Shown one piece after another: positions 43,561 through 54,522 of a stretch of DNA of 64,000 nucleotides. Below the pieces are notes generated by a model. The model worked only from the letters and a program-made list of their open reading frames with translations. It had not been told where the DNA came from and ran no database searches. This stretch comes from Cephalopachus bancanus (taxonomy: Eukaryota > Chordata > Mammalia > Primates > Tarsiidae), in assembly GCA_027257055.1 (NCBI GenBank), contig JAPVLO010000044.1, forward strand, positions 1,984,001 to 2,048,000, given 5' to 3'. Numbering within the stretch: position 1 is the first letter of the stretch; every line of letters starts with the position of its first letter. The translations under genes were made by a program, and so were the position numbers.

Positions 43561-44508
43561 TGCCACAGGACTTATTTTGCTTCCAGCCCTGTTATTTCTG
43601 GGCACTCTACTCACAGAATTTGAATAAAGTATACTATGCATATAAATATATTAATATTTATTTTATTTTGTTTCCAAGAGTGGCTCACCATTAGCGGCAT
43701 ACAGGGCCATAATCACACAACTGCAAGTAAGATTGACTGAGTAGACTGATCTCTCCTCCATGATCTGGTCCTGGTTCCTGGAAGCGTCCTTAACTTTGGA
43801 CTCTGCGTGCCAGGGTTTCCTGCTTTTGCTTTCTGCTTGACATCACTAGATTCCTTCAAACAAGTAAGACCTGCCTATTGATCGCCAAACTTTAATGGTC
43901 ACAGGAAAATTATCATATATTTTGTAATTTGCTCAGTTTCTTGACTAATCTTTCTCAGAAGTTGGAAAAACATAAATCTCCCAAGAAGTACTAGAAATAA
44001 ATTTTCACATGGAAACACCGCATAATCCCACCTTCTCAGCCCCACATGACAAGGCTGGAAAAATTCCATCTGTGGGACTGTGCCATGCGCTGTTGAGGGT
44101 TTCAGGCAGTGGGTGAGTGAAGGCGTGGGGGCCAGAGCAGGCACCCAGTTCTGGTGCAGGGTCTGCCTGCAGCTCACCTGTGGCAGGGGTGGTCCCTGTG
44201 GGACCGGGAGGCATGTAAACGTTCCAAGCCTGGGAAAAGCATGCGTCAAAGGAGGGCTTTGGTGGAATGCCAACACAGAAGATAGCCCAAAAGGGACCTG
44301 CTCCTGTTGATCTGAGGGTGCAAATGGCAAGAGTGTGACCATGAGGTCTGTGCCCCATACCCCAATGGACAGTGTTCTAAGATACCTGTTCCAAACCCTG
44401 CACAACTCCTATATGCATATACTTCCAAGCTAGCAGCTCTGTCATGGGACATTAGTTCACCTCTATGTGACATCTGCTAGTAGGGTGAAGTCATTTCTTC
44501 ATATATAT
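43561..44508. other. Unique noncoding stretch
   Basis: No repeat recognised except an AT-rich run (43636-43675). A 168-codon minus-strand frame (43899-44405) overlaps a 117-codon frame in another register and shows no domain; not called. Confidence 0.42.
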
Positions 44509-44850
44509 CTTCCTTCCTTCCTTCCTTCCTTCCTTCCTTCCTTCCTTCCCTCCTTCTCTCCCTCCCCTTCCATTCCTCCCTTTCTTTCTCCCTATTTCTC
44601 TCTTTCTCCCTCCCTTCCTTTTTCTCTCCTTCCTTCCTCCCTTTCTTCCTTCCTTCTTTTCCTCCTTCTCTCCCTCCTCTTCCTTCTTTCTTCCTCTTAC
44701 CCCTTACCTCTTTCTCTCTCTCTCTTTCTCCCTCCCTTCCTCCCTCCCTCCCCTTCCCTTCTTCTTTCCCTTCTCTTCCCTCCCTCCTCCCTCCCTCCCT
44801 CCCTCCTTTCATCTCTCCCTTCTTTCCTTCCTTCCTTTTCCCCACTCTCC
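44509..44850. repeat. (TTCC)n/polypyrimidine tract, about 340 bp
   Basis: Starts as a run of near-perfect TTCC units and degrades into mixed CTTT/CCCT. Almost uninterrupted pyrimidines on the plus strand; frames through it encode Ser/Pro/Leu or Lys/Glu/Arg/Gly runs that are artefacts. Confidence 0.97.
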
Positions 44851-45339
44851 TATGTCAAAAGAGCCAAAAACTCCATTGTTGGGTCTTTAACAAGAATTAA
44901 GGTTGCTTCTTCCCTTTGACTTGTGTGCCAGTTTCCTGACCTCTCCTATATGTCATAACTTCTGCTCTGAAGGTGTTTTCTGTCTAATTGGAAAAAATTG
45001 GAGACATTAAAGAAAATTAAGACCCTAGGCCATATGGTTGGTGCTGACCATGGCTGCTTGGGTGTTTGGAGAGGAAGGAGATGGTTGGGAGTCAGAGTGG
45101 CCCAGTTCAGCATCTGGGAGGAAGTGTGGCTGAGTTAGGGCTTGCAGGATGGGTAGGATTTGAAAAGGTATGGAGTGGAGAAGTGACATTCCAAGGAGCG
45201 GAGCAGCCTGGCAAGGGAGAGAAGGAGAAGACTGACTGGGTTTAAGAAAAGGGCACACTGGGGGAAGAAGAGAATCAGATCAGAGTGGGCCAAAAAGCTA
45301 GGTGTTAAAATCCTGAAGATAGTAATGGATTGGTTTGTT
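44851..45339. other. Unassigned, possible L2 part
   Basis: 45120-45210 ('gtgacattccaaggagcgga', 'gcagcctggcaagggagag') faintly resembles antisense L2. No gene. Confidence 0.38.
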
Positions 45340-45828
45340 TGTTGATTTGTTAATTTTTTACCTGGATTTTGAAATTATAAAAGCAACACCTGGGAGAGAA
45401 GACTCAATAATTCAGAAAGGTACAAAGTGAATAAGTTCCCCCTCCCCTTTCAGACCTCCACTCCTGACCAGGGTCTCTTTGAGTCTTACACAGGCACATG
45501 TAATACACAAATAACCTTTTCCTCTTTTAGCAAGTGGAGTCACACCAAACATACTTTATTGGCTACATGCTCTTTTACAAAAATGAAACAATAAATTTTT
45601 TTTGGAATGTTGACTTTTTTCTGTTTCAACAGATAGCCCCTTGCCTTCTATGTAATGATTCCATGGCATTTCCTGGTATGGACATATCATACAGTGTTTT
45701 ACCAGCCTTCATCAAAATACAGTTACATTGTTTTTAGTTTGTTTTATTATTTAAAAAACTGGGGGGAATAGAAAGCAATAGCATAGAAAAACAAAATGAT
45801 AAATTATTATTATTATTATTATTATTTT
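45340..45828. mobile_element. L1M-type LINE fragment
   Basis: 'ttataaaagcaacacctggg' and 'aataattcagaaaggtacaa', then 'tattggctacatgctctttt' and 'ccatggcatttcctggtatg' follow an old L1 3' UTR order and continue after the Alu. Confidence 0.6.
45802..45828. repeat. (ATT)n microsatellite
   Basis: About eight TAT/ATT units at the tail end of the next Alu. Confidence 0.9.
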
Positions 45829-46097
45829 ATTCATTTCTTTTAAGTTGGAGTCTCACTTCATCCCCCAGGCTGGAGTGCAGTGGCACACTCACGGCCACCC
45901 CAGTGTCGACCTGCTGGGCTCCAGCGATCCTTCTGCCTCAGCCTTCTAAGTAGCTGGAACTACAGGCATGTGCTACCACACCCAGCTAATTTTTTTGATT
46001 TATTGTAGAGAGGAGATCTCGCCAAGTTGCTCAGGCAATTCACTCGCCTCAGCCTCCCAAAGTGCTGAGATTACAGGCTAAGCCACCTAGCCCAGTC
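45829..46097 (-). mobile_element. Alu SINE, intermediate type with small deletion
   Basis: Antisense Alu inserted in L1M; right arm 'ggcacactcacggccacccc'. About 20 bases including the B-box hairpin are missing near 46033, so this copy lacks a recognisable pol III B box. Confidence 0.93.
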
Positions 46098-46315
46098 AAC
46101 TATTTTTTAAAAAGAAAGGAGAAAGCACTGAAACTAATCTTCTACTGCTACTCACTTTGTCAAACATATCTGTGGAATAAATACCTACAAGTGGAGTAGT
46201 CGAGTCACATGACGTGTACATTTAAAATGTTCACAGTTACTGCCAAATGATCTCTAAAAATATTGTGCCAGATTGACGTTGCCATCCACGGAGTGTGAAA
46301 ATGTTTCTCTCCATT
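46098..46315. mobile_element. L1M-type LINE fragment (continuation)
   Basis: 'ctgtggaataaatacctaca', 'agtggagtagtcgagtcaca' and 'actgccaaatgatctctaaa' continue the L1 3' UTR pattern from 45340. Confidence 0.62.
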
Positions 46316-46319
46316 TCTG

Positions 46320-46580
46320 GAAAGCTCACCAGCTACGCAATGGGGCTCTGGTGTCAGTCAGCCTGAAATGAATCAGTTCTCCCCAATCTCATTGCTGCAG
46401 AACTTTGGAAAAGCTATTTGACCAACCTCTTTGTATCTCTGTTTGTTCATTTGAAAATGGGCTTAAATGTAGCATCTATACCATAAGGTCATTATATGTA
46501 TTAAATGAGGGGAGATACACATAAATGCTTGACCCGAGCCTTGCACACAGTAAGAACTGAACAGATACAGCTTCCAGCAG
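46320..46580 (+). mobile_element. MIR SINE
   Basis: 'gcagaactttggaaaagcta', 'tttgaccaacctctttgtat' and 'tgacccgagccttgcacaca' with 'gtaagaactgaacagata' show sense MIR. Confidence 0.68.
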
Positions 46581-46924
46581 ACCTTGCTAATGCCCTGATC
46601 CTGTCATTTCCCACTGCCAGCCTGGTGCATTTCTTTGTCTTGGGCTTTGCTGACTGCCAGGGGCTCAATGCAGGCCAGAGGACTGAGGAAGTGATGACCA
46701 TCTCACCCTCAGTAGCCTTTGACTAGCATCTGATGAAAGTGGGTGTGTAAGTACCCCAGCTCCCTTACCCGCCCATGAGATAACTTGGAATGTTCCCTCC
46801 CCTCCCCAGTTCCTCTGTGGCATTAAACTCCAGTGACAAGGATAACTATTTCTTCCCTTCCCTCTCTCTGCTCCCACTTTCCTGGGATCCCTCCCAAATT
46901 AACTACTTCCACTCAGACACATCT
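46581..46924. other. Unique noncoding stretch
   Basis: Nothing recognised. Confidence 0.42.
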
Positions 46925-47435
46925 CAGGACCTGCTTTGGGGGTTCCAAATTAGGTATCATTTTTAAACTTTGTCAATCTGCTAAAAAATAACTTAATGTT
47001 TTAATTTGCTTTTGTGTAATCGCGAGTGAGACTAGGTTTCTTTTCATATGTTACTGGTCAAATGTGTTGCTTTTCTCTTCTATCTGTCTGTTCCTGTACT
47101 TTGCTCATTTATCTATTGGGCTGTTTGTCTTTTCCTTATTGATTTGTAAGAGCTCTTTGTAAATAATAAAAATTAGCCCTTTGTCTATTATGTGATGCTG
47201 TTTCCCACATTGCTGCACGGCTTCTGACTTTGTTTAAGTCTCTTTCTCTCTCTCTCTCTTTTCTGTCATATGGAAGTTTAAATTTTAACGTAATCAAAGA
47301 GAAGATCAGATTTAAAATCACTGTTTCTTTCCATTCATTTACTGCTTGGATTTTAGTTCCTCCCATAAAAGAGGAAAGTATGATGGATGGGACACTCAGG
47401 CCAGAAGGAGCCTTGTCAAAGCACTCTTTTGTATA
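46925..47435. mobile_element. L1M-type LINE fragment
   Basis: 'tttgtcaatctgctaaaaaa', 'tcatttatctattgggctgt', 'ttgatttgtaagagctcttt', 'gtaaataataaaaattagcc' and 'ctttgtctattatgtgatgc' are a well-known L1 3' UTR block. Confidence 0.75.
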
Positions 47436-47439
47436 CAGA

Positions 47440-47515
47440 TGACTTTATATATATAATTACATATTTATATAGCTATAAATTATATATAGTGTATACACTA
47501 TATGTATACGCACAG
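47440..47515. repeat. AT-rich palindromic tract
   Basis: Alternating purine/pyrimidine AT DNA with a perfect 20-bp palindrome at 47484-47503. Confidence 0.85.
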
Positions 47516-48393
47516 TGAAGTTCATTGCTAATCTCTCTTCCCTGGAAGTTATCCAGGTATGACTGTGAAAATTCTCTGTTCTGTGTGCATTTCTTTCTCT
47601 TTTCATAAACCGAGTTTTGCAGCATCAACATGCTTTTGTGGTCCAGCCTGGCCTAAGTGGAAGAAGTCCACCTGTATTTAATACCCTTTCAGAGATTTTG
47701 CAATGCCTTTGTGTGCAGCTGCTCAGCTTTAAGTACTGTGAATTATCAATGCGTATTGAAAGTTCCCTCTCTCTCTCTTCTTGCATCTTAAGATTTAAGG
47801 GGTGCTTGTTTTCCCACTGCCTCCAGTAGAATGCCTGCAGCCTGGGTTTGGGCTGTTGGGTTGGTGCTGCAGCACCCAGACCTGCCTTCTCCTGACTTAG
47901 TTGTGCCTGGGACCTGACTCTGCTGAGCACTGTGGTGGGTGGGGAGAGGCCTTCACCACACTCAGTCTGTGGGTGGGGTGTGCAGCCTTATGGGAAAGCT
48001 CTGTAGTGGTTCAGCGCATGGGTTCTCAGACCCCACCCTGCTCCATTATCCTTGACTGTGGACATAGGTGTGTGGGAGGGGAAGGTGGGGCGGAGATTAT
48101 TCTTTAACCATTTCATGCCCACTGTAGTGTCGGTGACACCAATACATGGTTCAAGTGGGGACTCATTTTGATTTTTTTTTAGCAACCTATTTAGGTCACC
48201 AAATGCAACTGAGGAATATGAAGTCATTTCTTCCTGCACCTTGAAGTCAAACTCATTCCCACTTCAAGGCACCTCTCCTTACTCTCCCCTTTCATATTAT
48301 TTAAGCCTCTGCTCATTAAACCTCCTCCTTCAAGATGGCTGTCCCATCTTGAAAAACCACCTCTCCCACCAACAATGCACTGTCATTTGACTA

Positions 48394-48395
<2 letters not shown>
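47516..48395. other. Unique noncoding stretch
   Basis: No gene recognised. 48225-48345 has C-rich words like a weak L2 remnant. Confidence 0.4.
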
Positions 48396-48430
<35 letters not shown>

Positions 48431-48433
48431 TTT
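48396..48433. repeat. (ATT)n microsatellite
   Basis: About eleven ATT units forming the tail of the adjacent antisense Alu. Confidence 0.93.
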
Positions 48434-48705
48434 AGTTGGAGTCTCACTCTGTCGCCCAGACTGGAGGGCAGTGGCCGCTCCCGGCCACCACAGCCTCGAC
48501 CTGCTGGGCTCCGGCGATCCTTCCGCCTCAGCCTTTCATGTAGCCGGAATTACAGGCATGCGCTACCATGCCCAGCTGATTTTTTGATTTATTGTAGAGA
48601 TGAGGTATTGCTGCCCAGGCGGGTCTCGAACCCGCGGGCTCAGGCAATCCACTCACCTCAGCTTCCCAAAGGCGCGGGATTACAGGCTGAGCCACAGAGC
48701 CCGGC
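48404..48705 (-). mobile_element. Best-preserved young-lineage Alu
   Basis: Antisense Alu carrying both derived hairpins in perfect form: right arm at 48471-48488 (stem GTGGCCG/CGGCCAC) and left arm at 48619-48635 (stem GCGGG/CCCGC around a 7-nt loop). Approximate target duplication around 'ctattttattatt' and 'cttactttattatt'. Confidence 0.96.
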
Positions 48706-48719
48706 TTACTTTATTATTT

Positions 48720-48875
48720 TTTTCCAAACACTCATCTCAACCTGGAATTGTGTTGTTTATTTGTTAGTCATAATCTGCCCACTAGAATGTACCTTCCATG
48801 GAGGGGTGGGGCTGGAGGCTTGGTACTGGATCCCCAGCACCTGACAGACACCCGGAGGTGCTCCACACAATTGCT
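48720..48875 (+). mobile_element. L2 LINE 3' fragment
   Basis: 'cataatctgcccactagaat', 'gtaccttccatggaggggtg' and 'ggatccccagcacctgacag' match the sense L2 3' UTR. Confidence 0.68.
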
Positions 48876-49519
48876 CCTGAGATTCTATGTGTGAGGTGGA
48901 GGAATCCAGGGTGGGTAGAGTGACCATGCCACAGTGCCCATGGGACAATCCTTCAGAGAGGACTGAAGACTCAACCTAGACATTGTTCAGGGTGTTGCCT
49001 GCATGTAAAATTCTTAAAGGGAAATAACTAATCCTGTGATGTCAAACAGAGCTTGGGGCCTTCTCTAGGAAGTGGAGCTAGAAAACAACACAAACATACT
49101 AGAAAGAAAGGAGAGTCATTTGGAGAGGAGCCCAGAGCTAAAAAGGCTCTGTTCAAAAGAGAAATGGGTGATCAGAACGCCCAGGAGGAAGGAGTGAATG
49201 ATCTTACAGATACCTGCAGAACTTTCCAATACATGGGCCAGTTGGCCCGTGACTGGGGGAGGACTTGTTCAATGTAAAGGAAACTGCCTCCTGGGTTTTA
49301 TTATTCTTTTTTAAAGGCAGCATGGAGAAGGAAAGTCATCGTGTTACTCTCTCCCCCTCGGTGTCCTTCTTTCTGCATTTCTGCCTCTCTTTCTCTGTCT
49401 CCATTACTGTCTGTCTGTCTTACTCTTGCCCTTGATCTCCCTATTTTATGCTGTCTGTGTATTTTCAAACGTCTGCCTCTCTCCCCTTCTGAGGTCCTTT
49501 CATGATGGATGTCTAAACG
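48876..49519. other. Unique noncoding stretch
   Basis: Pyrimidine-rich 49345-49440 with TCTG words. No gene. Confidence 0.42.
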
Positions 49520-50045
49520 CATGGCTTTCGTGCGAGCTCATCAGCAGTCATTTGAGTGGATTCCATAAAAACTTTCTGAAACCAAATCAAATGAAAGCCA
49601 ACCCATAAACTGGGTAAAACAAAAGGGCTCTTTGGACTTGAAAAGGTTAGAGAAGACTGCAGGGGCCCACACACCGTTCGATCGCGCTTGAAGCTGGGGT
49701 TTTAATTTAGTTTCCTATTTACCCCATAGAAGTTCCTCACTGCTCAACTGCTAATGCATTTCCAACTGAAATTTTGTAAATTATATTGGGAAACATTCGC
49801 AGCTAGAATAGATTGTGCAAGCTCTCATAATGGCTTCCCGCTGCTGCGTCTGGCAATATGGGGCTCTCTAGAAGCAACGCATATGTGGACACCCGTCTTG
49901 AAGAACTCACTCCACTTTAATCCTCTTGGCCAGAGGCTTTGCGCGCTCAGGGCCTGACTGAGCAGACCCAGATTTTCCACCGGCCCTGAAAGCCGGGCCT
50001 CTGCATTTGGCCTTAGCCCATCTTGACAGGGCATCTCTAAACTCT
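49520..50045. promoter_or_regulatory. Candidate conserved element with CpG micro-cluster
   Basis: Repeat-free block of about 500 bp. Four CpGs lie within 12 bases at 49675-49686 ('cgttcgatcgcg'), next to AT-rich homeodomain-like text 'ggttttaatttagtttcc' (49698). More CpGs follow near 49798, 49848 and 49940. CpG survival outside an Alu argues for constraint or hypomethylation, but this is inference. Confidence 0.4.
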
Positions 50046-50049
50046 TACT

Positions 50050-50625
50050 AGTCTGTCTATAATAAAATCACATTCCCCACACGACTCTTCTAAAGTATGA
50101 CTCTGACCGTGCCAATCCCCTGCTCCAAAGCTTCCCGTGATGCCCCATTGCCTATGAGTTAAAATCCTAGACATTTGGTTTGATTTAGTCTTTACCATGT
50201 AAGTGACCCCAAATTCTGACCCATAGCTGACTTCCTCACAATGTATGCTGTTCCTCTTCATGGGTAGAATGTGTCTCAACAGTCCTCAACCTAGACTAAG
50301 TCCTCATCTCTCACTGGGCACGTGGGCAACCTTCTACCTGGCTTCTGTACCTGCCCTTGTCTCCTATCAGCCCCACCCACCAAACACGTGCTTCACCCTC
50401 AGAATAAAATCCATCCCCCTTCCTATGAGTTGCTGGCCCTTCCTAATTGTTCTCTACTGCTTTTCTCAAACACGCCACGCTTACTCCTCCCAGACACCTG
50501 GGGCCTCTTCCGTGCACTCCTGCTGCTAAAACTCTCTTTCCTTAGCATCGGCTGGCTACCTTCATTCATCTAGTTCTCTGCTCAAACATCATCTTAGAAG
50601 GCCTTCCATGCTCACTTGACTGATT
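50050..50625 (+). mobile_element. L2 LINE fragments
   Basis: 'cttcccgtgatgccccattg' and 'cctatgagttaaaatcctag', then 'ctcaaacacgccacgcttac', 'tgctcaaacatcatcttaga' and 'aggccttccatgctcactt' follow the sense L2 order, with part of the middle diverged. Confidence 0.68.
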
Positions 50626-50659
50626 TGTGGTGGTAAGTGCTTAGAGTCATAATGACTCA

Positions 50660-50758
50660 GGTAACTAGAAGCCAGGAGTTCAAGGCTGCAGTGAGCTATG
50701 ATCATACCATAGCACTCCAGCCTGGGTGACAGCATGAGACCTTGTCTCAAAAAAAAAA
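50660..50758 (+). mobile_element. Old Alu right-arm fragment
   Basis: 'gaagccaggagttcaaggct', 'gcagtgagctatgatcatac' and 'cctgggtgacagcatgagac' plus an A-tail: the 3' half of an old AluJ-type or FRAM-like monomer. Confidence 0.88.
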
Positions 50759-50779
50759 GTTTTTTCATTGCTGTCTCTC

Positions 50780-51215
50780 CCCATGTGGCAGAAAATGCCC
50801 CCTTAATCCATCCTTCATTTCTCCCTTTTTAGTAATAAACCCCCAATCTTCATCCGCTCAGCTTCCCTTGCTGCTAGTTGTAACCATGTGACTAAGATCA
50901 GACTGATGGGATGTGAGCAGAAGTGACTGCCTGAAACTCTCAGTCCAGGGCCTTGAAGAACACTGCCCTACACTTCCTTCTTTTCAGCTTTGACCATGCG
51001 GAAGACAACACCCTGGGATCTGTCAGTGCAGGGTAGAAGAAACCTGGGCCCCTGGATGACCCTTGGAGCAAAGCCAACCACCTCTCAGACCACTAACCAA
51101 CTTGGGCTTTCAAGTTGAGAGAGAAATAAATCTGTCTTGCCAAAGCCATTATTACTTCATTTCTGTTCATACAGTTGAGCCAATGTGTGAACTAAAATAC
51201 ACCTGTAATAACTGT
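50780..51215 (+). mobile_element. Ancient interspersed repeat
   Basis: 'gtaaccatgtgactaagatc', 'gggatgtgagcagaagtgac', 'tttgaccatgcggaagacaa' and 'gaaataaatctgtcttgcc' fit an old dispersed repeat of the same style as 36975-37425. Family not fixed. Confidence 0.45.
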
Positions 51216-51919
51216 CAGAGAGCAGGGAGGGAATGCCTGCCTCTGACAGTTACTGGCCAGACCAGTGACTGGCCTGTCGTGGGCACTGAGCCTTCCTTTC
51301 TCCTGCTGTAGAATGGAAGTATAGTAGTCATTCAGTTCCATTGGGAAATGCAAAAGAAGTGAGGGCTAGAGGTTGCTTGCGAAGCCAACTAAAATTCTTG
51401 GAAGGAAGGGCTGTCATGGTGTGACCCAGATTTGACACTTCACCCTCTTGCACCAACGGTCTGCAAACCACTGCGTCAGTCCCTGCAGGGAGCTTCCTTC
51501 CAGCTATGGCCAACTTCATAACCTGGGCCTCTACTCACAAAGTAAGGACGATGTCCTGGCTGCAAGGGGACAGCCAGGCTAATCCCCCAAGAGGGGGAGG
51601 GGATCTGGTAGAATGCAGAGCCATTCCCTCCTGTGTTTTCCTCCAGAGGCAGGAGGAGAACAGCGACTAGCAATTTCTTAAGGCTTAATTGCCAAAAGCA
51701 ACCAAGCAAGAAAGCTGGTAGAGGGGATGCATGTTGTCAGAGCAGAGCCCAGGTTTCCAATGAATGTGAACCCCAGGACCACGGGAGAAATGTACTGACC
51801 TCTGAGTGGGCAGCGTCATCCACCTCTGGGTAAGAAAAGGGAGACTAGTTGTTTGTACTTTGTTTATCTATTGATGTAGGAGGCTGAACTTCTCTGAGAG
51901 TAGCCAGGTGACTTTCAAT
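51216..51919. other. Unique noncoding stretch
   Basis: Nothing recognised. Confidence 0.42.
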
Positions 51920-52230
51920 GTTTACTCAGTCATTCATCAAACAAACATTGTGTGCCTACTGCATTGTGCCAGGTACTATGCCAGTTACTCTGAAAGGAAA
52001 GGAAAAGAGAAAGGAGCAGGCTTTTACTGAGTACATGTCGGATTCCAAAAAAGCAGCTGTTGCATGCATTTTCTTATTTTGCCCTCAAAGCCCCTTTATA
52101 AAGTATATGGTATTCTTACAGATGAGGTTGAGACTCAGAGAGCTTAAGCACATGCCCAGGGTTGCACAGGCAGGAGAAGAAGGCATGGGGGCAGGGTCCT
52201 GGACTCACTACCCTAGAGACTACCTTTTCC
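51920..52230 (-). mobile_element. L2 end followed by MIR SINE
   Basis: 'attgtgtgcctactgcattg' and 'tgccaggtactatgccag' (51945-51985) look like an L2 tail; 'cttacagatgaggttgagac', 'tcagagagcttaagcacatg' and 'cccagggttgcacaggcagg' (52110-52180) are antisense MIR. Confidence 0.7.
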
Positions 52231-52319
52231 CCACAGCAAGCTCCTACTCTCTCAGCACTCTCAGTCACATGTTAGTAGCAATGATAATTATCAGGTGTCT
52301 ACTGAAGTAGCCTTCATTG

Positions 52320-52795
52320 GAGCAGAACACACATACAAACAAGAACACATATCACTAGGTGCAGCTCAATGAGTTTGCACAAAATAAGCTCACTTGTGTC
52401 ACCCATGTCATTATCTCCTGTAATGATCCAGAAATAGATCACTGAAGAACCCCTGAAAGCAACTCCTTCCAGTTACTGCCTCCACCCTTCAGGGGAACCA
52501 CTCTCCCAACTTGCAACATCTCAGATTACTTTTGAACCTGATCTCAGTGGGCTCATATGGGGTGTCCTCTCTGCATCTGGCTTCTTTCACTCAGCACAAC
52601 TCTCGCGGGCTTCACCCTATGGCTGTGAGTGGCTGCAGCTCCTTCACTCTTGTGACCATGTGGCATTCTGTCGTGAGAATCAACCTCAGGCTGTTTATCT
52701 GTCTACTGCTGATGGACACTTTCCTGTTTTGTGCTATTCCAAGTGGTGCTCCATGAGCACCTGTCATTCAGTAGACACGTGGTTATACTCCTGCG
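52320..52795 (-). mobile_element. L1M-type LINE fragment
   Basis: 'ctgcatctggcttctttcac', 'tcagcacaactctcgcgggc', 'gtgaccatgtggcattctgt' and 'ctactgctgatggacacttt' match the same T-rich L1 block as 27130-27396, further along. Confidence 0.66.
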
Positions 52796-52799
52796 GGGT

Positions 52800-52995
52800 G
52801 TACACTGGCAAGTCATGTGCTAGGCATCTTGTGGGCAGTCTCCCTGGCCCTAGGAGCTGGTACACTTACTAGCTTAATTTTACAGTTGAGCAAGCTAAGG
52901 CTTGAAGAAAGTCAGTGATGTTCCCAAGGTCTCCCAGCTAGAAAGTAGCGAACCACATATAAACCGGGTCCTTGACTTCAGAGGCTGAACCCTTG
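52800..52995 (-). mobile_element. MIR SINE
   Basis: 'ttaattttacagttgagcaa', 'gctaaggcttgaagaaagtc' and 'aaggtctcccagctagaaag' are antisense MIR. Confidence 0.75.
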
Positions 52996-53079
52996 ACCAT
53001 GACATTGTTCCATGACATACTATGCCTCTGCTTCTTCACCTATGTGCTTACAAAACCCAAGACACACAAAAAAGACTGA

Positions 53080-53320
53080 TGTTCAGAGAGGTAACTGAGA
53101 GCACAGACACTGGAGCTGGACCCTTAGGTCTAAATCCCAGCTTCTCTACTCACCAGTTGTGTAACTTAGGGCAAGCTGCATCAGCTCTCTATGCCTCAGT
53201 TTCCTCATCTGTAGATTAGGGAATTTCGTGAGGATTAATGAAGTTGATATATTTAAAATACCTATAGCATGCCCAGCGGAGACAAACACACAATAAATAT
53301 TACCTGTTATTAGTACTGTG
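53080..53320 (+). mobile_element. MIR SINE, near full length
   Basis: 'taaatcccagcttctctact', 'caccagttgtgtaacttagg', 'gcctcagtttcctcatctgt' and 'cgtgaggattaatgaagttg' are sense MIR in full order. Confidence 0.92.
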
Positions 53321-53439
53321 GAGTGAGCAACATTTTGTGGTTATGAACAAAGCCAAAGAGCCCTAACAGTAGGTTTAACACTGTGTGGCTTGCACTAGAT
53401 CACTATAGCTGGGAGAGGGGGAGCTCTGTGATTTATGAG

Positions 53440-53565
53440 TCCAAAGTCCCCCACGCTTTCCAGAGGGGGAAGCTGAGGCAAAGGAGGGAAAAGTCCTACT
53501 CTGGGCCACCTACCCAGCTAATGGTAGGGTTTAAACTCATGGCCCCTGACTGGGTTCTTTCATGA
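53440..53565 (-). mobile_element. MIR SINE fragment
   Basis: 'agagggggaagctgaggcaa' and 'ctacccagctaatggtaggg' with 'tttaaactcatggcccc' match antisense MIR. Confidence 0.6.
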
Positions 53566-53940
53566 CATCTGACAGCACTGGAAGTTGAGGCAGAGGTTCA
53601 GATTTGTTTCTTTTGACCCCATTAAAAAAACTTTTAAACCAACTGCAGAACTTTTCACCTCTCGTTTCGCCCTCCAGCCACTGATCTTGACCTTTCCTTA
53701 AAGTTTCTTTGTCAAGAGAAGCCTACCAGGTAAGATGATCAACCCAATCCGGTTTGCCCCAGGATCCCCAGTAGGCCACCTGTGCCGAGACGAGTGAACA
53801 GAAAACTCAGTGACTTCCAGAAATATGAAGATGGACATATGAGTGTCTGCCATTTGCATGGCATCTGCAACTCACAGGTAGTTCATGGTGCTGTCTCAAG
53901 TTGATGCTCACATCAAATCCAAGAGAATGTTCCTATATGT
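53566..53940. other. Unique noncoding stretch
   Basis: Nothing recognised. Confidence 0.42.
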
Positions 53941-53965
53941 CAATGCACACCACACACATACATGT

Positions 53966-53997
<32 letters not shown>
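53966..53997. repeat. (CA)n microsatellite
   Basis: About 15 uninterrupted CA units after a short degenerate CA/TG start. Confidence 0.95.
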
Positions 53998-53998
<1 letters not shown>

Positions 53999-53999
53999 T

Positions 54000-54110
54000 G
54001 CCTATTTTGTTCACCTATACATACATCTATTTCATTCACCACTTCCCAGTTCAAGTTACACATAATGGATGATCAGTAAATATTTGCCAAATGACTGAAA
54101 AATTGATGTT
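54000..54110 (+). mobile_element. Possible L2 3' end
   Basis: 'atggatgatcagtaaatatt' and 'tgccaaatgactgaaaa' resemble the sense L2 tail. Confidence 0.45.
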
Positions 54111-54197
54111 TTATGCATTTGGACCTGTGTCATGACCCATTGGAAGTGCGATAGAATTGAAACAAATGGATCTGGCTTTGTGTCTCAATTCCGCTGA

Positions 54198-54506
<309 letters not shown>

Positions 54507-54522
54507 TCAAGTCTCCTGATTT

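Noticed and set aside
43899..44405. 168-codon minus-strand frame
   Set aside because: No domain or splice context is recognisable, and another long frame overlaps it in a different register. Not enough to call a gene; a protein homology search would decide.
44467..44919. Overlapping long frames on both strands (Ser/Pro/Leu-rich and Lys/Glu-rich)
   Set aside because: They arise from the TTCC polypyrimidine tract, which lacks stop codons in several frames.
48601..48650. Possible tRNA gene, because of 'ggttcgagaccc'-like B boxes
   Set aside because: The B box belongs to Alu left arms; no acceptor stem, anticodon arm or D arm is present around it.
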